The notes below the pieces were generated by a model. It searched no databases. It saw nothing but the letters and a program-made list of their open reading frames with translations, and was not told where the DNA came from. A stretch of 33,404 nt of DNA from Clostridia bacterium DTU030 (GTDB lineage: Bacteria; Bacillota; DTU030), in contig LFSN01000006.1 in the NCBI GenBank assembly GCA_001513125.1, positions 842 through 34,245 of the forward strand. The letters run 5' to 3'. Below, piece after piece: positions 17,369 through 26,489 of the stretch. Position 1 is the first letter of the stretch, and every line of letters begins with the position of its first letter. The translations under genes and the position numbers were made by a program.

Positions 17369-18187
17369 ATGGTGAAGCCTGCTGTAGTATTTAAAGGAAC
17401 CCGGGATGGCTTAGTCATTGTCCTGGATGATGAAAGTGATTTTTCCCGGATCTTAGGTTGCCTTGAGGAACGGTTGGACACCGCCAGGGATTTTTTACAG
17501 GGAGGCAGGGTAACTGTAGAGTTGGGGAAAAGAAAACTTACCCTCGTGGAAGCGAAAAAATTGGTCCGGGTACTCCGCAACAGGAGGGGTCTTCAGGTGA
17601 TTGGCTTTCAGAGGGATAAGCAGAGGGTGAAAATATTGAACGGTGTTATCGAGCCCAAAAGTTTCCTGGCTGGAAACCGGGAGAAAAACAATACACCCGG
17701 GCAAGAAAACGGGGACAGGGCGAAGGAGGCTTCCCCTCCTGCGGCCAGCAGCCAGAAAGGCCAGCAGAATACCGAGAGGGAAGGTAATACCCTCTTTGTC
17801 CGGCGCACCCTGCGCTCGGGGCAATCGGTAAGCTACCACGGGCATGTGGTTGTTATCGGTGATGTCAATCCCGGCGCAGAAGTAGTGGCTGGGGGCGATA
17901 TCATCGTGCTGGGTGCCCTGCGGGGCATAGCCCATGCCGGAGGTGCCGGTGATGATACGGCTATAATTGCCGCCCTGCGCCTTCAGCCCACCCAGCTCCG
18001 GATAGCAGATGTCTTTACCCGTCCCCCCGATGACGATGACCAATCCTTACCAGCGGTTCCAGAGGTCGCTTTTTTGCGGGACGGCACCATTGTAATAGAC
18101 CACTATTTGACCCTGGGTGAAAGATTGCGTTCCGGTACAGGGGACCCGATTGAAGAAGAGAAGGAGGAATGGAGATGGGCCAAGTAA
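17369..18187 (+). CDS. minC: Septum site-determining protein MinC
   Basis: MinC inhibits FtsZ assembly away from midcell. The 272-residue protein has an N-terminal domain (about residues 1-100), a charged, low-complexity linker (about residues 110-140), and the C-terminal beta-helix domain with the MinC signature VSYHGHVVVIGDVNPGAEV, then GGDIIVLGALRGIAHAG. Length is somewhat above the usual 220-240 because of the linker and tail. The end overlaps minD by 13 bases. Confidence 0.95.
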   Translation: MVKPAVVFKGTRDGLVIVLDDESDFSRILGCLEERLDTARDFLQGGRVTVELGKRKLTLVEAKKLVRVLRNRRGLQVIGFQRDKQRVKILNGVIEPKSFLAGNREKNNTPGQENGDRAKEASPPAASSQKGQQNTEREGNTLFVRRTLRSGQSVSYHGHVVVIGDVNPGAEVVAGGDIIVLGALRGIAHAGGAGDDTAIIAALRLQPTQLRIADVFTRPPDDDDQSLPAVPEVAFLRDGTIVIDHYLTLGERLRSGTGDPIEEEKEEWRWAK

Positions 18188-18975
18188 TTGTAATAACTTC
18201 CGGCAAAGGGGGGGTAGGGAAGACCACGACCTGCGCAAACTTGGGAACCGCTTTGGCCCTGTTAGGAAATAAAGTTGTATTGATCGACGCCGATATTGGA
18301 CTGCGCAACCTGGATGTGGTTATGGGTTTGGAAAACCGCATCGTCTACGACCTGGTCGATGTAACCAGCGGCATCTGCCGGTTAAAGCAGGCCTTGATCA
18401 AGGACAAACGCTTTAACGACACCCTATTTCTGCTGCCTGCCGCCCAAACCAAGGATAAAACGGCCGTATCACCGGAACAAATGGCAGACCTGTGCCAGCG
18501 TTTGAAGGAGCAGTTTGATTATGTCTTGATTGATTCCCCGGCGGGAATTGAACAGGGCTTTCAGAATGCCATAGCCGGTGCCGACCGGGCCCTGATTGTG
18601 ACAACTCCGGAGATTTCCGCCGTGCGGGATGCAGACCGGATCATTGGTTTGCTGGAGGCGGCGGAAAAGAACAGCCCCGAATTGATTATTAACAGGCTCC
18701 GTTCCAGCATGGTACGGAAGGGCGACATGATGGATATAGATGATATGATCGATATCCTGGCCATCCAGCTCCTGGGCGTGGTTCCCGAGGATGACCAGAT
18801 CGTTGTCTCCAGCAATAAGGGGGAGCCGGTGGTGTTAAACCCCGACTCCAAGGCGGGTGTAGCCTACCGAAATATTGCCGGCAGAATCATGGGGGAAGAC
18901 ATTCCCCTCATGTCCCTGGAGGAAGAAAACGGCCTTTTCCAGAGGCTGAAAAGATTTTTTGGCTGGGCCCAGTGA
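18175..18975 (+). CDS. minD: Septum site-determining ATPase MinD
   Basis: MinD is a membrane-binding deviant Walker A ATPase that recruits MinC. The 266-residue protein has the motif GKGGVGKTT (residues 10-18), the IDADIGLRNLD switch I region, and DSPAGIE (Walker B region). The C-terminus ends in LFQRLKRFFGWAQ, an amphipathic membrane-targeting helix. ATG 18175 lies seven bases after AAGGAGG (18161-18167); the ATG at 18169 is too close to it. It overlaps minC, which indicates coupled translation. Confidence 0.96.
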   Translation: MGQVIVITSGKGGVGKTTTCANLGTALALLGNKVVLIDADIGLRNLDVVMGLENRIVYDLVDVTSGICRLKQALIKDKRFNDTLFLLPAAQTKDKTAVSPEQMADLCQRLKEQFDYVLIDSPAGIEQGFQNAIAGADRALIVTTPEISAVRDADRIIGLLEAAEKNSPELIINRLRSSMVRKGDMMDIDDMIDILAIQLLGVVPEDDQIVVSSNKGEPVVLNPDSKAGVAYRNIAGRIMGEDIPLMSLEEENGLFQRLKRFFGWAQ

Positions 18976-18983
18976 AGGGGTAG

Positions 18984-18999
18984 GGCTGCCCTGGCAGCC
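18984..18999 (+). repeat. Hairpin between minD and minE
   Basis: GGCTGCC (18984-18990) and GGCAGCC (18993-18999) are inverted, forming a tight hairpin with no T-tract in the 68-base minD-minE gap. It may modulate the ratio of MinE to MinD; this is inference. Confidence 0.45.
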
Positions 19000-19043
19000 G
19001 TGAGTTTCCGGGGCCTATTTATTAATGTGAGGAGGGAGGAATT

Positions 19044-19322
19044 ATGCTGGAGGTTTTAAGCAGGGTTTTCGGCAAGGAAAACGCTGCCAGCAAAGAGATT
19101 GCCAAGGAAAGATTGCGTTTGGTGCTGGTCCATGATCGGGCCACCGTTTCTCCCCGCTTTCTGGAATTGATTAAAGAGGAAATCGTCGAGGTGATAGCCA
19201 ATTACATGGAGATCGATGAAGAACGGATGGAGGTCTCCTTAAATAACATGGATGACGCTGTGGCTCTGGTTGCCAGTATACCGGTTAGGAAGGTCAAGAG
19301 GGTCGCCCGTCCAACGGGTTAA
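19044..19322 (+). CDS. minE: Cell division topological specificity factor MinE
   Basis: MinE drives oscillation of MinCD by stimulating the MinD ATPase. The 92-residue protein has the anti-MinCD region with KERLRLVLVHDRATVSP (residues 24-40) and the topological specificity domain (LELIKEEIVEVIANYMEIDEE onward). Length is normal. GGAGGGAGG lies just before the ATG. It is the last min gene; having MinE rather than DivIVA alone points to an oscillating system. Confidence 0.94.
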   Translation: MLEVLSRVFGKENAASKEIAKERLRLVLVHDRATVSPRFLELIKEEIVEVIANYMEIDEERMEVSLNNMDDAVALVASIPVRKVKRVARPTG

Positions 19323-19427
19323 GGGGTAGACCCTTTTCCATATCTCGGCCATGCCGGTTTTGTAGAAGGATTAAACCCTTCTTGTCTGTCCTACAGAGCT
19401 TTCAGTGGGAAGGGAGTAGCAGGATAT

Positions 19428-20579
19428 ATGAGGATAATAATCGCCCCTGATTCCTTTAAAGGCAGTTTGACGGCGGCGGAGGTTGCCGCAAGCATAGAAA
19501 GGGGTGTGAAAAGAGTCCTACCCCAGGCAGAAACCATCCCTGTTCCCCTGGCCGACGGCGGTGAAGGCACTGTGGACGCCCTGGTTTCTGCCACGGGGGG
19601 CAGGCTTGTCACAAAGGAGGTGACGGGCCCCCTGGGGGAAAGGGTAAAGGCCTCCTATGGCCTCCTGGGAGATGGGGAAACTGCCGTCATCGAGATGGCC
19701 GCAGCTTCGGGCCTACCCCTTGTGCCGCTAGAAAAACGCAACCCCATGTTGACAACTACTTATGGGACGGGAGAGCTGATCCTGGCGGCCCTGGATGAGG
19801 GCTGCCGGCGGATCATTATTGGCATTGGCGGCAGTGCTACCAATGATGGGGGAGCAGGAATGGCCCAGGCCTTGGGAGTTAAGCTCTTGGATGAGGAGGG
19901 ACTGGACATTCCCTACGGGGCTGCAGGTCTGGCCAGGCTGGACCGGATCGATATCTCCTCCCTGGACAGGCGCCTTGCTCAAGTAGAGGTCCTGGTTGCC
20001 TGTGACGTGGACAACCCCCTCACCGGCCCCAGGGGGGCAGCCCGGGTCTATGGCCCCCAGAAAGGGGCCGATCCCCAAATGGTGGAGGAGCTGGATCAAA
20101 TTCTGGAACGGTTTGCCGCCATTATCCTCCGGGATTTGGGTAAGGATGTGAAGGACATTCCCGGCGCCGGTGCCGCCGGCGGCCTGGGGGCCGGCTTGAT
20201 GGCTTTCCTTAACGGCAGGCTGGCTCCCGGGGTTGAGCTGGTCCTTGCTGCCGTAAAGCTGGAAGAAAGGATCCAGAAGGGTGCCGACCTGGTTATAACG
20301 GGAGAAGGGGCCATTAACGAGCAGACTGTGTATGGAAAGACACCCATCGGGGTGGCAAAACTGGCAAAAAGGTACCATTTGCCCGTCATTGCCATTGCCG
20401 GGAGCATCGAGCCGGGAGCCGAGGCGGTCTTTGGGGCAGGCATCGATGCCGTGGTGGCCATTCCTCCCGGGCCCATGACCCTGGCGGAGGCCATGGAAGG
20501 GGCCGGGAAACTGGTAGCAGACTGCGCCGAAGGGGTAATGCGGCTGCTATTGGTGGGAGGGAAAATATCCTCCAGATAG
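19428..20579 (+). CDS. glxK: Glycerate 2-kinase (GlxK family)
   Basis: This enzyme phosphorylates D-glycerate to 2-phosphoglycerate, feeding lower glycolysis. The 383-residue protein has family landmarks: IIAPDSFKGSLTAAE (residues 4-18), PLADGGEGTVDAL, GIGGSATNDGGAGMAQALG, and DLVITGEGAINEQT near residue 290. It is full length. Its position between minE and rodA is unusual for this cluster. A 105-base gap separates it from minE, and a terminator follows it, so it is probably its own transcription unit. Confidence 0.93.
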   Translation: MRIIIAPDSFKGSLTAAEVAASIERGVKRVLPQAETIPVPLADGGEGTVDALVSATGGRLVTKEVTGPLGERVKASYGLLGDGETAVIEMAAASGLPLVPLEKRNPMLTTTYGTGELILAALDEGCRRIIIGIGGSATNDGGAGMAQALGVKLLDEEGLDIPYGAAGLARLDRIDISSLDRRLAQVEVLVACDVDNPLTGPRGAARVYGPQKGADPQMVEELDQILERFAAIILRDLGKDVKDIPGAGAAGGLGAGLMAFLNGRLAPGVELVLAAVKLEERIQKGADLVITGEGAINEQTVYGKTPIGVAKLAKRYHLPVIAIAGSIEPGAEAVFGAGIDAVVAIPPGPMTLAEAMEGAGKLVADCAEGVMRLLLVGGKISSR

Positions 20580-20609
20580 TAATCCACCCAGAGAAGGTGG
20601 GGACCTTTC

Positions 20610-20625
20610 CCGGACTTATGTCCGG
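20610..20625 (+). repeat. Short hairpin after glxK
   Basis: CCGGAC (20610-20615), loop TTAT, GTCCGG (20620-20625). There is no T-tract. It lies 31 bases after the glxK stop. Confidence 0.4.
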
Positions 20626-20670
20626 CCTGCATTATTGCACTGACAGATTAGCGACAGGAAGCGTTACATT

Positions 20671-20705
20671 CCCATCCCAGCCAAGGGATGGGTTTGGTAT
20701 TTTTC
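20671..20705 (+). terminator. Intrinsic terminator after glxK
   Basis: CCCATCCC (20671-20678), loop AGCCAA and GGGATGGG (20685-20692) are followed by TTTGGTATTTTT. It separates glxK from rodA. Confidence 0.7.
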
Positions 20706-20722
20706 CCCTTCCGGTAGGGGAA

Positions 20723-20751
20723 TGGACGAGCATCTGGGAATGGGATATAAT
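20723..20751 (+). promoter_or_regulatory. Candidate sigma-A promoter of rodA
   Basis: TGGACG (20723-20728, four of six), a 17-base spacer and a perfect TATAAT (20746-20751) predict a start of transcription near 20758, 38 bases before the rodA start codon. Confidence 0.6.
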
Positions 20752-20795
20752 GATGGGGAAGTAATCCAACTTCCGGTGATGGGAGGCAGCCTTTC

Positions 20796-21905
20796 GTGAT
20801 TGAACGCCGGATGCTCAAAAACCTGGATTTCATTTTGATCTTGACGGTGGCAATAATTATGGTCATGAGCCTGGTGGTAATTGCCAGTGCTACCCAGGCC
20901 AATATCGGTGAGGGTGCAGACCCCTATTATTATGTAAAACGCCAGGGATTGGTCATTTGTGCCGGCTTAGTTGCCCTGGTGGTGTTCCTGGCCCTCGATT
21001 ATCACACCCTGGTCCAGTATGCCAACTACATCTATGCCGCCAATCTCGGTCTCCTGCTGGCTGTTTTGGCCCTGGCCAAGGATGTGAAAGGGGCAGGACG
21101 CTGGATTGACCTTGGCTTTTTTCGCCTGCAGCCTTCGGAGTTTGCCAAAATATTCCTCATCATTACCCTGGCCAATTATCTGGCCAACACAGCAGGGGAG
21201 ATGGAGAAGCTCTCGGATCTCTTTCCCCTCTTGCTCCATGTGGCCGTCCCGATGCTCCTCATCATGCTCCAGCCGGACCTGGGTACGGCCCTGGTTTTGC
21301 TGGCCATCCTCATGGGCATGATGTTTGTTGCCGGGATCAAAATACAGCATCTCCTAACCCTGGTTTTAGCCGGGGTAGCGGCCCTTCCCTTTTTGTGGAA
21401 TTTCCTGAAGGACTACCAAAAGATCCGCCTCCTGGTTTTTCTCGACCCCAGTATAGATCCAACGGGTTCCGGCTACCACGTTATCCAGTCTATGATTGCC
21501 ATTGGGTCGGGGCGCCTGACAGGCCAGGGTCTTTTTGCCGGTCCCCAGAACCAGCTCAATTTTCTCCCAGAGCAGCATACCGACTTTATTTTTTCTGTGG
21601 TCGGTGAAGAAATGGGCTTTGTGGGCGCAAGCCTCCTCCTGCTGCTCTACTTTATCCTCATCTACCGGGGCATTCATATCGCCCTCCATGCCCGGGACTT
21701 GCTGGGGACCCTTCTGGCGGTGGGGGTTGTCAGTATGTTGGTTTTCCAGATCTTGGTCAATGTGGGGATGACCATAGGCATTATGCCCGTTACCGGCATA
21801 CCCCTTCCCCTTTTCAGCTACGGGGGCAGCTCCCTCCTCTCGACCCTGCTGGGAATTGGCCTCCTCCTCAATGTAGGAATGCGCAGGCAAAAGATACTGT
21901 TTTAA
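20796..21905 (+). CDS. rodA: RodA SEDS-family peptidoglycan glycosyltransferase
   Basis: RodA polymerises lipid II during elongation together with PBP2. The 369-residue polytopic protein has about ten membrane segments and the SEDS motifs: KGAGRWIDLGFFRLQPSEFAK, QPDLGTALVLLAI, EQHTDFIFSVVGEEMGF and TGIPLPLFSYGGSSL. GTG 20796 lies nine bases after GGGAGG. Although it belongs functionally with mrdA, it appears to have its own promoter. It is followed after 15 bases by the DUF89 gene. Confidence 0.95.
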   Translation: MIERRMLKNLDFILILTVAIIMVMSLVVIASATQANIGEGADPYYYVKRQGLVICAGLVALVVFLALDYHTLVQYANYIYAANLGLLLAVLALAKDVKGAGRWIDLGFFRLQPSEFAKIFLIITLANYLANTAGEMEKLSDLFPLLLHVAVPMLLIMLQPDLGTALVLLAILMGMMFVAGIKIQHLLTLVLAGVAALPFLWNFLKDYQKIRLLVFLDPSIDPTGSGYHVIQSMIAIGSGRLTGQGLFAGPQNQLNFLPEQHTDFIFSVVGEEMGFVGASLLLLLYFILIYRGIHIALHARDLLGTLLAVGVVSMLVFQILVNVGMTIGIMPVTGIPLPLFSYGGSSLLSTLLGIGLLLNVGMRRQKILF

Positions 21906-21920
21906 AGGGGTGTTTAAGAG

Positions 21921-22778
21921 ATGAGAGTGACCATGGACTGTGTTTCCTGTATGATGCGGCAGACTGTCGACGCAGCCCGGCGGGCAAAGGCCGATGAAGG
22001 GGCCCAGAAGCGTATCCTGATCGGGGCCTGTGAAATACTGGCCCGGGGATTTAACAATGACGAGATGACTGTCACCATCTCCCGGGATCTGACTCAGCTG
22101 GTGGTGGAGGAGACCTCGGTTGAGGACCCCTACCTGGAGGTAAAGGAACGCCATATCAAGGAGGCCCTGGCCCTGTATCCGCGGCTCAAGGAAAGGGTGG
22201 CCAAGGCCCCCGACCGCCTTCTGGCCGCCCTGAAGACGGCGGCAGCCGGGAATGTTCTCGATATCTTCATCGATGTAGATGTCCAGGCGGAAGATGTGGA
22301 AGAGATCTTGAATCAGGATTTTGCCCTCAGCTGCCTGGAGGAATTCCGGCAGCAGCTGGCCCGGAGCAAAGATGTTCTGATCCTGGCCGACAATGCCGGG
22401 GAGACGGTATTCGACCGGATTTTGATTGAAGAGTTGGGGGACAAAAATGTTATTTACGCCGTCAAAGACAGCCCTATTGCCAATGATGCAACCCTAAAGG
22501 ATGCCAGGGATTCGGGGCTGGAGGAGGTGGCCACCCTGATTTCAGCCGGCTGCAGTACGGCGGGCACCTTCTTGGACGACTGTACCGAGGAATTTCGCCG
22601 CCTCTTTTTCGAGGCCGATCTTGTAATTTCCAAGGGTATGGGGAACTACGAAGCCATTTCCGAATCCCCCCGGCCTGTTTTCTTCCTCCTCAAGGCCAAA
22701 TGCCAGCCGGTGGCCGATGACATTGGGGTTCCCCTGGGGGAGCTGATCTTTGCCCGCCAGGAGGATATAAGGAAGTAA
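21921..22778 (+). CDS. DUF89/ARMT1-like damage-control phosphatase family protein
   Basis: DUF89 proteins are metal-dependent phosphatases thought to remove damaged or surplus phosphometabolites. This 285-residue protein is like the small archaeal and bacterial subgroup that has an N-terminal CxxC (C7, C10 in MDCVSCMMRQ). The metal and phosphate site is seen as LADNAGETVFDRIL (about residue 154), then VKDSPIANDAT and the KGMGNYEA segment near the C-terminus. The actual substrate is unknown. It may be cotranscribed with rodA and ends at a long bidirectional terminator. Confidence 0.87.
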   Translation: MRVTMDCVSCMMRQTVDAARRAKADEGAQKRILIGACEILARGFNNDEMTVTISRDLTQLVVEETSVEDPYLEVKERHIKEALALYPRLKERVAKAPDRLLAALKTAAAGNVLDIFIDVDVQAEDVEEILNQDFALSCLEEFRQQLARSKDVLILADNAGETVFDRILIEELGDKNVIYAVKDSPIANDATLKDARDSGLEEVATLISAGCSTAGTFLDDCTEEFRRLFFEADLVISKGMGNYEAISESPRPVFFLLKAKCQPVADDIGVPLGELIFARQEDIRK

Positions 22779-22780
22779 AA

Positions 22781-22824
22781 AAGAAGGGATGTTTCGCCAG
22801 GTGGGCGGCGAGACGTCCCTTCTT
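22781..22824. terminator. Bidirectional terminator between DUF89 gene and ABC operon
   Basis: An 18-bp stem (22781-22798 with 22807-22824, two G-U pairs) with an 8-base loop lies exactly between the converging stop codons. T-rich flanks occur on both strands (TTTTA to the right; six T on the minus strand). Confidence 0.9.
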
Positions 22825-24693
22825 TTATCCTGCCTGGGTGGTACTGAACTGGCTTTTGTAGATTTCAGCATAGAGTCCGCCTTGGGCCAGGAGTTCGGTA
22901 TGGGTGCCCTGTTCCACAACCTCGCCCTTGTTCATGACCACAATTAGGTCGGCAGCCCGGATGGTGGATAGGCGGTGGGCTATGACAAAGCTGGTACGTC
23001 CCTGCATCAATCGGGCCGTAGCCCTCTGGATGAGGATTTCTGTCCTGGTATCCACGTTGCTGGTGGCTTCATCGAGGATCAGGATGGGGGGATCGGCTAG
23101 GATGGCCCGGGCAATGGTTATCAGCTGTTTCTGTCCCTGGGAGAGATTGGAGGCGTCCTGGTTTATCACCGTGTCATAACCCTGGGGCAGGGTACGGATA
23201 AAATGATCCACCTGGGCGGCTTCGGCGGCCCGGATAATCTCCCCGGTGGTGGCATTTTCCCGGCCGTAGGCGATGTTGTCCTTGATGGTGCCGTTGAAGA
23301 GCCAGGTATCCTGCAGCACCATTCCAAAGCACTTCCGCAGGGCATCCCGCTTGATTTCCCTGATATCGACGCCGTCTATGGTAATGCGTCCCCCCTTGAC
23401 ATCATAGAAGCGCAGGAGCAGGTTAACCAGGGTGGTTTTTCCCGCTCCCGTGGGACCGACGATGGCCACCGTCTGGCCGGCACGGATATTGAGATTCAGG
23501 TCCTTGATGAGGATATTGTCATCGCTGTAGCCGAAGTAGACCCCTTCAAAGGCCACATCACCCCGGGGGGCAAAGTCAGCCAGGGCACCTTTGGTGTCGG
23601 CAACTTCTTCCCCTTCGTCCAGCAGTTCAAAGACCCGTTCCGCTGCTGCAATAGTGGATTGGAGGATGTTGGCAATATTGGCCGTCTGGACAATGGGGTG
23701 GGAAAACTGCCGGGAATACTGAAAGAAGGCCTGGACATCGCCGAGGGCAATCCTGCCCTGGGTGACGAAGATACTGCCGACTATGGCAATTAAGACATAC
23801 CCGATATTGCTGATAAAACCCAGGAGGGGCATGATGATGCCCGACATAAACTGGGCCTTCCAGCCTGCTTCATAGAGGCGCTGGTTTATTGCTTTGAAAC
23901 GGTTCAGGGACTGTTTTTCATAATTAAAGGCCTTGACAATTAAATGGCCGCCGTACATCTCTTCTACATGGCCGTTGAGGGCACCCAGTTCCCTTTGCTG
24001 GGCGGCAAACTGTTTTTGGGAGTGGCGGGCGATCAGGGTCGTGACAAAAAAGGAAAGGGGCAGGGTCACCAGGGTAATCAGGGTCAGCCAGCCGTTGATG
24101 GTCAGCATCATGATCAGGATACCGATAATGGTGACCAGGGCCTCTGTTATTTGAATCACGCTGTGCTGCAAGCTGCTGCTGATGAGGTCCATATCATTGG
24201 TCACCCGGCTAAGGATATCGCCGTGGGGCCGGGAGTCGTAATACTTGAGGGGGAGGCGGGTGAGCTTTGCCCGGACCCTGTTACGCAGCTCAGAGACAAT
24301 CCTCTGGGAAACCCTGGCCATGACAAAGAACTCCAGGTAGCGGAAAAGGGAACTTGCCAGATAAAGGGCTACCAGGAGAAGAAGGATTTTCCCAATGCGG
24401 GGAAAATCGATGCCGGCCCCGGGGACCTGCTTCATTTTTTCCACCACGCCAGTGAAAATAATGGTGGTCACCTGGCCGATGAGCCTGGGACTCAAAATGG
24501 TAAAGACGGTACCAAGGATGGCGGCGCAGAATACCAAGGCCAGGGCGGGCAGGTGGGGCCTGAGGTGTTGCAGGAGCCGGGCAAAGGAGCCTTTAAAATC
24601 CCGGGCTTTTTCCACAGGGAGGGCCAGGTGAGGTCCACCGCCCCGCCTGGGGCCCAAATCTGGGGTTTTCCGTTCCTTATATCTGCTGCTCAT
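22825..24693 (-). CDS. ABC exporter half-transporter with canonical ATPase site residues
   Basis: This 622-residue fusion has six membrane helices (about residues 45-330) and a C-terminal ATPase domain. It has Walker A GPTGAGKTT, signature LSQGQKQL, Walker B LILDEATSNVD with the catalytic Glu, and H-loop His in VIAHRLSTIR. The N-terminal 30 residues are basic and cytoplasmic. It starts at an ATG overlapping the stop of the upstream half-transporter (ATGA), with GAGGAGG seven bases before. The two together match TM287/TM288 or BmrCD-type heterodimeric multidrug or lipid exporters; the substrate is unknown. Confidence 0.93.
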   Translation of the reverse strand: MSSRYKERKTPDLGPRRGGGPHLALPVEKARDFKGSFARLLQHLRPHLPALALVFCAAILGTVFTILSPRLIGQVTTIIFTGVVEKMKQVPGAGIDFPRIGKILLLLVALYLASSLFRYLEFFVMARVSQRIVSELRNRVRAKLTRLPLKYYDSRPHGDILSRVTNDMDLISSSLQHSVIQITEALVTIIGILIMMLTINGWLTLITLVTLPLSFFVTTLIARHSQKQFAAQQRELGALNGHVEEMYGGHLIVKAFNYEKQSLNRFKAINQRLYEAGWKAQFMSGIIMPLLGFISNIGYVLIAIVGSIFVTQGRIALGDVQAFFQYSRQFSHPIVQTANIANILQSTIAAAERVFELLDEGEEVADTKGALADFAPRGDVAFEGVYFGYSDDNILIKDLNLNIRAGQTVAIVGPTGAGKTTLVNLLLRFYDVKGGRITIDGVDIREIKRDALRKCFGMVLQDTWLFNGTIKDNIAYGRENATTGEIIRAAEAAQVDHFIRTLPQGYDTVINQDASNLSQGQKQLITIARAILADPPILILDEATSNVDTRTEILIQRATARLMQGRTSFVIAHRLSTIRAADLIVVMNKGEVVEQGTHTELLAQGGLYAEIYKSQFSTTQAG

Positions 24694-26423
24694 GCAATTT
24701 CCTCCTCGGTCAGCTGGGAAGAGACTATTTCCCTGTATATGTTGTTGGTGGCCAAGAGCTCTCCGTGGGTGCCGATACCGGCGATCCGGCCCTTTTCCAG
24801 GACAATAATTTGGTCGGCATCCTTTATTGTGCTCACCCTTTGGGCGATAATAATTACGGTGGCATTGGCCGTTTCTTCCTTCAGGGCAGCCCGGAGTTTG
24901 GCATCGGTTTTAAAGTCCAGGGCGGAAAAGCATTCATCGAAGATATAAATTTTGGGCTTGTGGACGAGGGCCCGGGCGATGGCCAGCCTTTGTTTTTGGC
25001 CGCCGGAGATGTTTTTGCCCCCCTGGGCAATATCTGCGGCGAAACCGGCAGGTGTTTTCCTAATAAACTCTGTGGCCTGGGCAATCTCAGCCGCCTTTGC
25101 CACTTCTGCTTCCCCCTTGTCTTTGCCAAAGAGGATATTGTCCCGGATGGAACCACTAAAGAGGATGGCCTGCTGGGGAACATAGCCGATCTTTGCCCGC
25201 AGGTCTGCCTGGCCTATGGAGCGTATATCGATGCCATCTACCATGATGCTGCCCCTGTCGATATCATAGAAACGGAGGAGCAAACGGGACAGGGTAGACT
25301 TGCCGGAACCGGTGCCGCCAATTATGGCGGTGACCTGGCCGGGACGGGCAGTAAAGGAGATGTCACAGAGGGCCGGGCGTTCGGCGCCCGGGTAACTGAA
25401 GGTGACCCCTTTAAATTCTACCACGCCCCGCATATCGGCGACGGGCACCGGTTTTTCTGGGTCACGGATTGTGGGCAGGGTATCTAATACTTCGCCAATT
25501 CTTTGGGCAGAGGCCAGGGCCCGGGGAAGTTGCACGAACATAAAGGATATGGCCACCAGGGAAAACATAATGTGCATGCCGTATTGGATAAAGGCCATTA
25601 GGTCCCCCACCTGCATAAAACCCCTGTCAATGCGCAGGCCGCCGAACCAGATGATGCCCACGATGGTTAGATTCATTACCAGCATCATAGCCGGCATCAC
25701 CAGGGACATTACCTGGTGGACCTTGATGGCGGTGTTGGTGTAATCTTCATTGGCCCTTTGGAAGCGCTCCCTTTCGTACTCCTCACGGTTAAAGGCCCGG
25801 ACAACCCGGATACCAGTTAGGCTCTCCCGGAGAATCAGGTTCAGGTTATCGAGCTTGACCTGCATCTTTTGGAAGAGGGGAATGCCCCGGCGCCCGATGA
25901 TGGTGATGAGGGCAAAGAGGAAGGGCAGGAGGGCGACAAAAATTAAGGACAGAGTCGGATCCAGGGAAACGGCCATTATTATCCCCCCGATACTCATAAG
26001 GGGTGCCATGGCCATCATGCGCAGGCCCATGAGCAGGGCCATTTGCAGCTGGTTGATATCGTTTATGGTCCGGGTGATGAGGGAAGCGGTGCCAAATTTG
26101 TCGAACTCGTGGAGGGAGAAGTCTTCCACCCGGGAAAAGACTTCTTCCCGGAGGTCCCTTGCGAAGGCGGCAGAAACCCTGGCCGATTGGTGGTTGGCCG
26201 CTATGGATGCTATCCCTCCCAGGGCCGCCACCAACAGCATGCGGCTGCCGACAGCGACAATGTAGCCAGTGTCACCCCTGACTATGCCCTCATTGACAAT
26301 GGCGGCAGTCAGGGTAGGCAGATAGAGTTCAGTAAGGACCCTGACCATAACCAGACTCAGGGCAGCGGCGATGGACAGGCGCAGGGGTTTTAAGTGACGA
26401 AGGATTTTCCCCATTTTAGCCAT
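24690..26423 (-). CDS. ABC exporter half-transporter with degenerate ATPase site residue
   Basis: This 577-residue protein has six membrane helices, then Walker A GGTGSGKST, signature SGGQKQR, Walker B IYIFDECFSALD and an H-loop IIIAQRVSTI, where Gln replaces the switch His. That replacement is seen in the degenerate half of TM287/288-like heterodimers. The start is taken as ATG 26423 (26426 is equally near), just after CAAGGAGG (26435-26428). The longer start at 26510 would fall almost on the predicted transcription start. It is the first gene of a two-gene operon with the 22825-24693 product. Confidence 0.92.
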   Translation of the reverse strand: MAKMGKILRHLKPLRLSIAAALSLVMVRVLTELYLPTLTAAIVNEGIVRGDTGYIVAVGSRMLLVAALGGIASIAANHQSARVSAAFARDLREEVFSRVEDFSLHEFDKFGTASLITRTINDINQLQMALLMGLRMMAMAPLMSIGGIIMAVSLDPTLSLIFVALLPFLFALITIIGRRGIPLFQKMQVKLDNLNLILRESLTGIRVVRAFNREEYERERFQRANEDYTNTAIKVHQVMSLVMPAMMLVMNLTIVGIIWFGGLRIDRGFMQVGDLMAFIQYGMHIMFSLVAISFMFVQLPRALASAQRIGEVLDTLPTIRDPEKPVPVADMRGVVEFKGVTFSYPGAERPALCDISFTARPGQVTAIIGGTGSGKSTLSRLLLRFYDIDRGSIMVDGIDIRSIGQADLRAKIGYVPQQAILFSGSIRDNILFGKDKGEAEVAKAAEIAQATEFIRKTPAGFAADIAQGGKNISGGQKQRLAIARALVHKPKIYIFDECFSALDFKTDAKLRAALKEETANATVIIIAQRVSTIKDADQIIVLEKGRIAGIGTHGELLATNNIYREIVSSQLTEEEIA

Positions 26424-26489
26424 CATTCCTCCTTGTAAAAGAGCATCACGGTGACAGCAGAAGCTGCCGACTTTTCTTGCCGACACCAG

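Noticed and set aside
23944-24948. 334-codon plus-strand ORF across the ABC exporter genes
   Set aside because: Antisense shadow across two conserved ABC genes; low-complexity Gly/Asp/Gln composition typical of a complementary frame.
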